From: Roseobacter insulae
GTDB taxonomy: Bacteria > Pseudomonadota > Alphaproteobacteria > Rhodobacterales > Rhodobacteraceae
DNA: 64,000 nt
Direction: 5' to 3'
Assembly: GCF_019375555.1 (NCBI RefSeq)
Contig: NZ_JAHXDN010000003.1
Location: 310,001-374,000 of the forward strand
The notes beneath the pieces were generated by a model. It made no database searches, was not told the DNA's origin, and saw only the letters and a program-made list of their open reading frames with translations. The position numbers and the translations under genes are program-made. Position 1 is the stretch's first letter; the number at the start of each line of letters is the position of its first letter. Positions 61,966 through 64,000 of the stretch are shown here, in pieces.

Positions 61966-62379
61966 ATGGCCACTGCCAATTTTCAAGCGCGTCTTGATCG
62001 CATCAACAAGTCACATCAGGGTCTGGCGCCCGCGCGAGAGAAACTGCCGATCCGCGCACTGCGGTCGCAGCCCATTCCCCGCGCGGCCAAGTCTGGCGGA
62101 CGCAAGCGGTTCGCCATCTTCGACCATTCGCTGGCCATTGCATTCGGATCTGTTCTGGGATGTATCGCGGCGGTCGTGCTGGCGGGTCTGACATCGGAAA
62201 ATTCACCCTGGGGTCCGGGCACGGAACTGAACCAAACGATGTTCCTGCCGGCGCTTGGCGGGCTGGGCCTCGCCCCGCTGCTGATGCTCGCATCGGTGTT
62301 TGTTGCCAGCAAGAAGCCCGGGTTCGCCCTTTTTTCGCTCAGCTACCTGTCCGGGATGATCGTCTTCCTGACCCTGTGA
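61966..62379 (+). CDS. Conserved membrane protein
   Basis: A 137-residue protein with a basic N-terminal half (RALRSQPIPRAAKSGGRKR) and three hydrophobic segments: about residues 52-72, 92-110 and 118-135. It has no recognised family. GGGGATG lies upstream of the ATG. A clear terminator follows the gene, so it is monocistronic or the end of the transglycosylase unit. Confidence 0.65.
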   Translation: MATANFQARLDRINKSHQGLAPAREKLPIRALRSQPIPRAAKSGGRKRFAIFDHSLAIAFGSVLGCIAAVVLAGLTSENSPWGPGTELNQTMFLPALGGLGLAPLLMLASVFVASKKPGFALFSLSYLSGMIVFLTL

Positions 62380-62404
62380 CACCCGCGTGAGCTGAACTTG
62401 AAAC

Positions 62405-62439
62405 AGCGGGTCGGCACGTTGACGCCGACCCGCTTTTTT
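62405..62439 (+). terminator. Intrinsic terminator
   Basis: AGCGGGTCGGC (62405-62415) and GCCGACCCGCT (62424-62434) form a perfect 11-bp stem with loop ACGTTGAC, and TTTTTT follows. It is a strong Rho-independent terminator after the gene ending at 62379. Confidence 0.92.
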
Positions 62440-62635
62440 CCATGAGCGCCCGGTAAGATGCAGTTATGGCTGGGTTAAATCTGCATCATGTGCTCCTTGC
62501 GCCTGGCTCACAGCCGCCGCTTTTGAGCCATCGAAAATCTCTTTGGAACATTTTTGCAGCCGCGCCTGTTGTGATCCCGACGGCGCCGCGCCCCGAGCCC
62601 GGTGTCCGGTTCGCAAAAGGAAAGGAGCATTCACA

Positions 62636-63130
62636 ATGTTCAACCATGTCAAGAAAATCGCTTTGGCCGCCACGGTCAGCCTCACCGCCATCGCCGCCTC
62701 GGGCGTCAGCGCCGGAGAGGTCGTTACCGACATCGACGTTCAGGCGACAATCGACGCGCCGCAGGGCAGCAACGCCTTGCAGCTCTACCCGACAATTGCG
62801 GATGATCTGTCGCGCGAAATTCTCGAACGTGTGGATACCGGCAATGATCCGGCCGGCCCTGTGCTGACGATCAAGATCAAGCGCGTGAGTCTTGATGGCG
62901 ACACCATCCTGCCCGACAGCGCCGAGTTCAACGAGCTGGAAGGCTTCGTAAGCTATCAGCGCGGCACCAAGGACATCGCCGAGATGATCCGCCTGTCGGC
63001 ATATTCCGACGAGGCGAGCGTGCCCGCCGGCTATATCGCCGTGCCGCCCAGTCAGGATGATTTCTACAATGCCATGCTGACCGCATTTGCGGACAGGGTT
63101 GTGGCGCTTCTGCCGGAAGCAGACAGCTAA
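62636..63130 (+). CDS. Secreted conserved protein
   Basis: A 164-residue protein with a signal peptide (ALAATVSLTAIAASGVSA). The mature part (VVTDIDVQATIDAPQGSNA, LTIKIKRVSLDGDTILPD) has no cysteine. Its content is consistent with a small beta-rich periplasmic protein; I do not recognise the family. AGGAG lies eight bases before the ATG. A hairpin at 63184-63214 ends the transcript on the convergent side. Confidence 0.7.
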   Translation: MFNHVKKIALAATVSLTAIAASGVSAGEVVTDIDVQATIDAPQGSNALQLYPTIADDLSREILERVDTGNDPAGPVLTIKIKRVSLDGDTILPDSAEFNELEGFVSYQRGTKDIAEMIRLSAYSDEASVPAGYIAVPPSQDDFYNAMLTAFADRVVALLPEADS

Positions 63131-63183
63131 CCCCAAACGCACGACCAACGCATGTCGGCCGCCGCCCCGCGGTCGTCATGCCC

Positions 63184-63214
63184 GCGGCGCAGATCCTTCC
63201 CCGGTCTGCGCCGC
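63184..63214. terminator. Hairpin between convergent genes
   Basis: GCGGCGCAGA (63184-63193) and TCTGCGCCGC (63205-63214) form a perfect 10-bp stem with an 11-base loop. It lies between the secreted protein and the partial ABC ATPase gene, which converge. No T-tract is present. Confidence 0.5.
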
Positions 63215-63222
63215 ATTAGGAT

Positions 63223-64000
63223 TTATTCTGCGGCGACACCGACCTCGATGACAGGTTCCATTTCCGCCAGTTTCCGATCATCCAGATGGCACTTGATCTG
63301 GTGATTGCCAGCAAGCTGGCGCACCGGCGGCACTTCTTTTTCGCACAGGCCGCCGGGCACTTCGGATTTCCAGCGACAACGTGTCTGGAACGGGCACCCG
63401 GACGGCGGGTTCATGGCCGAGGGAATGTCGCCCTCCAGCACGATATGCTTCTTCTTCACGGAGGTGTCGGCAATCGGCACGGCGGACAGAAGCGCCTCGG
63501 TATAGGGGTGGTAGGGAGGGGCGAATACCTGATCCGTTGTGCCCAGTTCCACCACGTGGCCAAGATACATGACCATCACCCGATCACTCAGGTAACGCAC
63601 GATCGACAGGTCGTGGCTGATGAACAGCAGCGTGGTTTTATGCTCACGCTGAATTTCCATCAATAGGTCGGTAACCGCGGCCTGAACGGACACGTCCAGC
63701 GCCGAGACGGGTTCATCCGCCACCACGATGCGCGCATCACCGGCAAAAGCCCGCGCGATGCCGACCCGCTGTTTCTGTCCGCCTGACAACTGCCGCGGCA
63801 TCCGGTCGGCGAATTCCCGGGGCAGCTTGACAAGATCAAGCAGTTTCAACATGCGTTGCGTGCGGTCGCGATCTCCCTCGCCGATGCCGAAGATCTCCAG
63901 CGCCCTGACGATTTGCCGCCCCACCGTCATCGACGGGTTGAGCGTGTCAAACGGGTTCTGGAAAACCATCTGCACGTCCGACACCGTTTTCGTGTCGCGC
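63223..64000 (-). CDS. Oligopeptide/dipeptide ABC transporter ATP-binding protein (partial, DppF/OppF-like)
   Basis: The C-terminal 258 codons of an ATPase that begins beyond the window edge; the frame is open through base 64000. The Q-loop MVFQNPFDTLNPSMTVG, signature LSGGQKQRVGIARAFAG, Walker B RIVVADEPVSALD and switch FISHDLSIVRYLSDR are all present. The C-terminal oligopeptide domain has GCPFQTRCRW and KEVPPV, with the cysteines often coordinating an Fe-S centre in this family. The Walker A is outside the window. Confidence 0.92.
   Translation of the reverse strand, partial: RDTKTVSDVQMVFQNPFDTLNPSMTVGRQIVRALEIFGIGEGDRDRTQRMLKLLDLVKLPREFADRMPRQLSGGQKQRVGIARAFAGDARIVVADEPVSALDVSVQAAVTDLLMEIQREHKTTLLFISHDLSIVRYLSDRVMVMYLGHVVELGTTDQVFAPPYHPYTEALLSAVPIADTSVKKKHIVLEGDIPSAMNPPSGCPFQTRCRWKSEVPGGLCEKEVPPVRQLAGNHQIKCHLDDRKLAEMEPVIEVGVAAE

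Noticed and set aside
1-64000. CRISPR arrays, rRNA genes, insertion sequences
   Set aside because: I saw no regularly spaced repeats, rRNA signatures, transposase genes or terminal inverted repeats.

Overview
The window looks like a chromosomal segment of a marine alphaproteobacterium of the Rhodobacteraceae (Roseobacter group). Base composition is G+C-rich and genes are closely packed, often with ATGA start/stop overlaps. Family-typical markers are present: a DksA without the zinc-finger cysteines, small conserved proteins known mainly from this family, several TRAP/ABC uptake systems, a LamG/RTX/Hint secreted protein and dimethylglycine-dehydrogenase-like oxidoreductases. No phage, CRISPR array, rRNA or intact insertion sequence was seen. 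One tRNA gene, tRNA-Leu(CAA), is present.

Layout. 1-3.9 kb: an amidase tail, a DUF2189 membrane protein, a Rieske oxygenase with a small partner gene, and an XRE regulator. 3.9-6.5 kb: ilvB-ilvN on the minus strand, preceded by a promoter, a 15-codon leader peptide (MTSLVVIVGYTRMGR) and an intrinsic terminator, which together make a transcription attenuator. 6.6-14.3 kb: a Cache-domain histidine kinase, a NarL-type regulator and a soluble chemoreceptor-like protein, divergent from a three-gene TRAP transporter that resembles 2-oxoacid (TakP-type) systems. 14.8-28.5 kb: housekeeping and envelope genes, including bpt, RDD and DUF2852 proteins, glnE, an RlmI-like methyltransferase, a PIN protein, an M48 protease, a VWA protein and MoxR ATPase, a DUF2927 lipoprotein and dksA. 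28.6-34.3 kb: an FAD monooxygenase, an arginine/citrulline/ornithine catabolic operon (arginase, CtlX-like hydrolase, ornithine cyclodeaminase) with a divergent Lrp/AsnC regulator, then dsbB and a YqaA-type protein. 34.4-38.4 kb: tRNA-Leu, the LamG/RTX/Hint protein and a MobA-like nucleotidyltransferase. 38.4-44.7 kb: two dimethylglycine/sarcosine dehydrogenase-like paralogues, pointing outwards from an Rrf2 regulator plus AhpD-like gene. 44.7-46.2 kb: a gene-poor stretch with decayed coding sequence. 46.2-53.4 kb: a GNAT protein, a putrescine/spermidine-type ABC transporter with an Asp/Glu/hydantoin racemase, and a divergent GntR regulator plus GNAT gene. 53.5-64 kb: a CorC-type protein, a degenerate phosphoesterase, xerD, a secreted unknown, aroK-aroB, a GNAT gene, ssb, a lytic transglycosylase, two unknowns and a partial oligopeptide ABC ATPase.

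Nitrogen-compound metabolism recurs: branched-chain amino acid synthesis, control of glutamine synthetase by GlnE, arginine/citrulline catabolism, methylated glycine oxidation and polyamine-type uptake. Each catabolic or transport module has its own regulator beside it. For several of these I can see a palindrome or repeat in the control region. I found no wholly unknown multi-gene system. The strongest non-coding signals are the ilv leader attenuator, the duplicated AATGT-N5-ACATT motif around a heat-shock-like promoter (17.0-17.1 kb), and the 25-bp palindrome in front of the Rrf2 gene.
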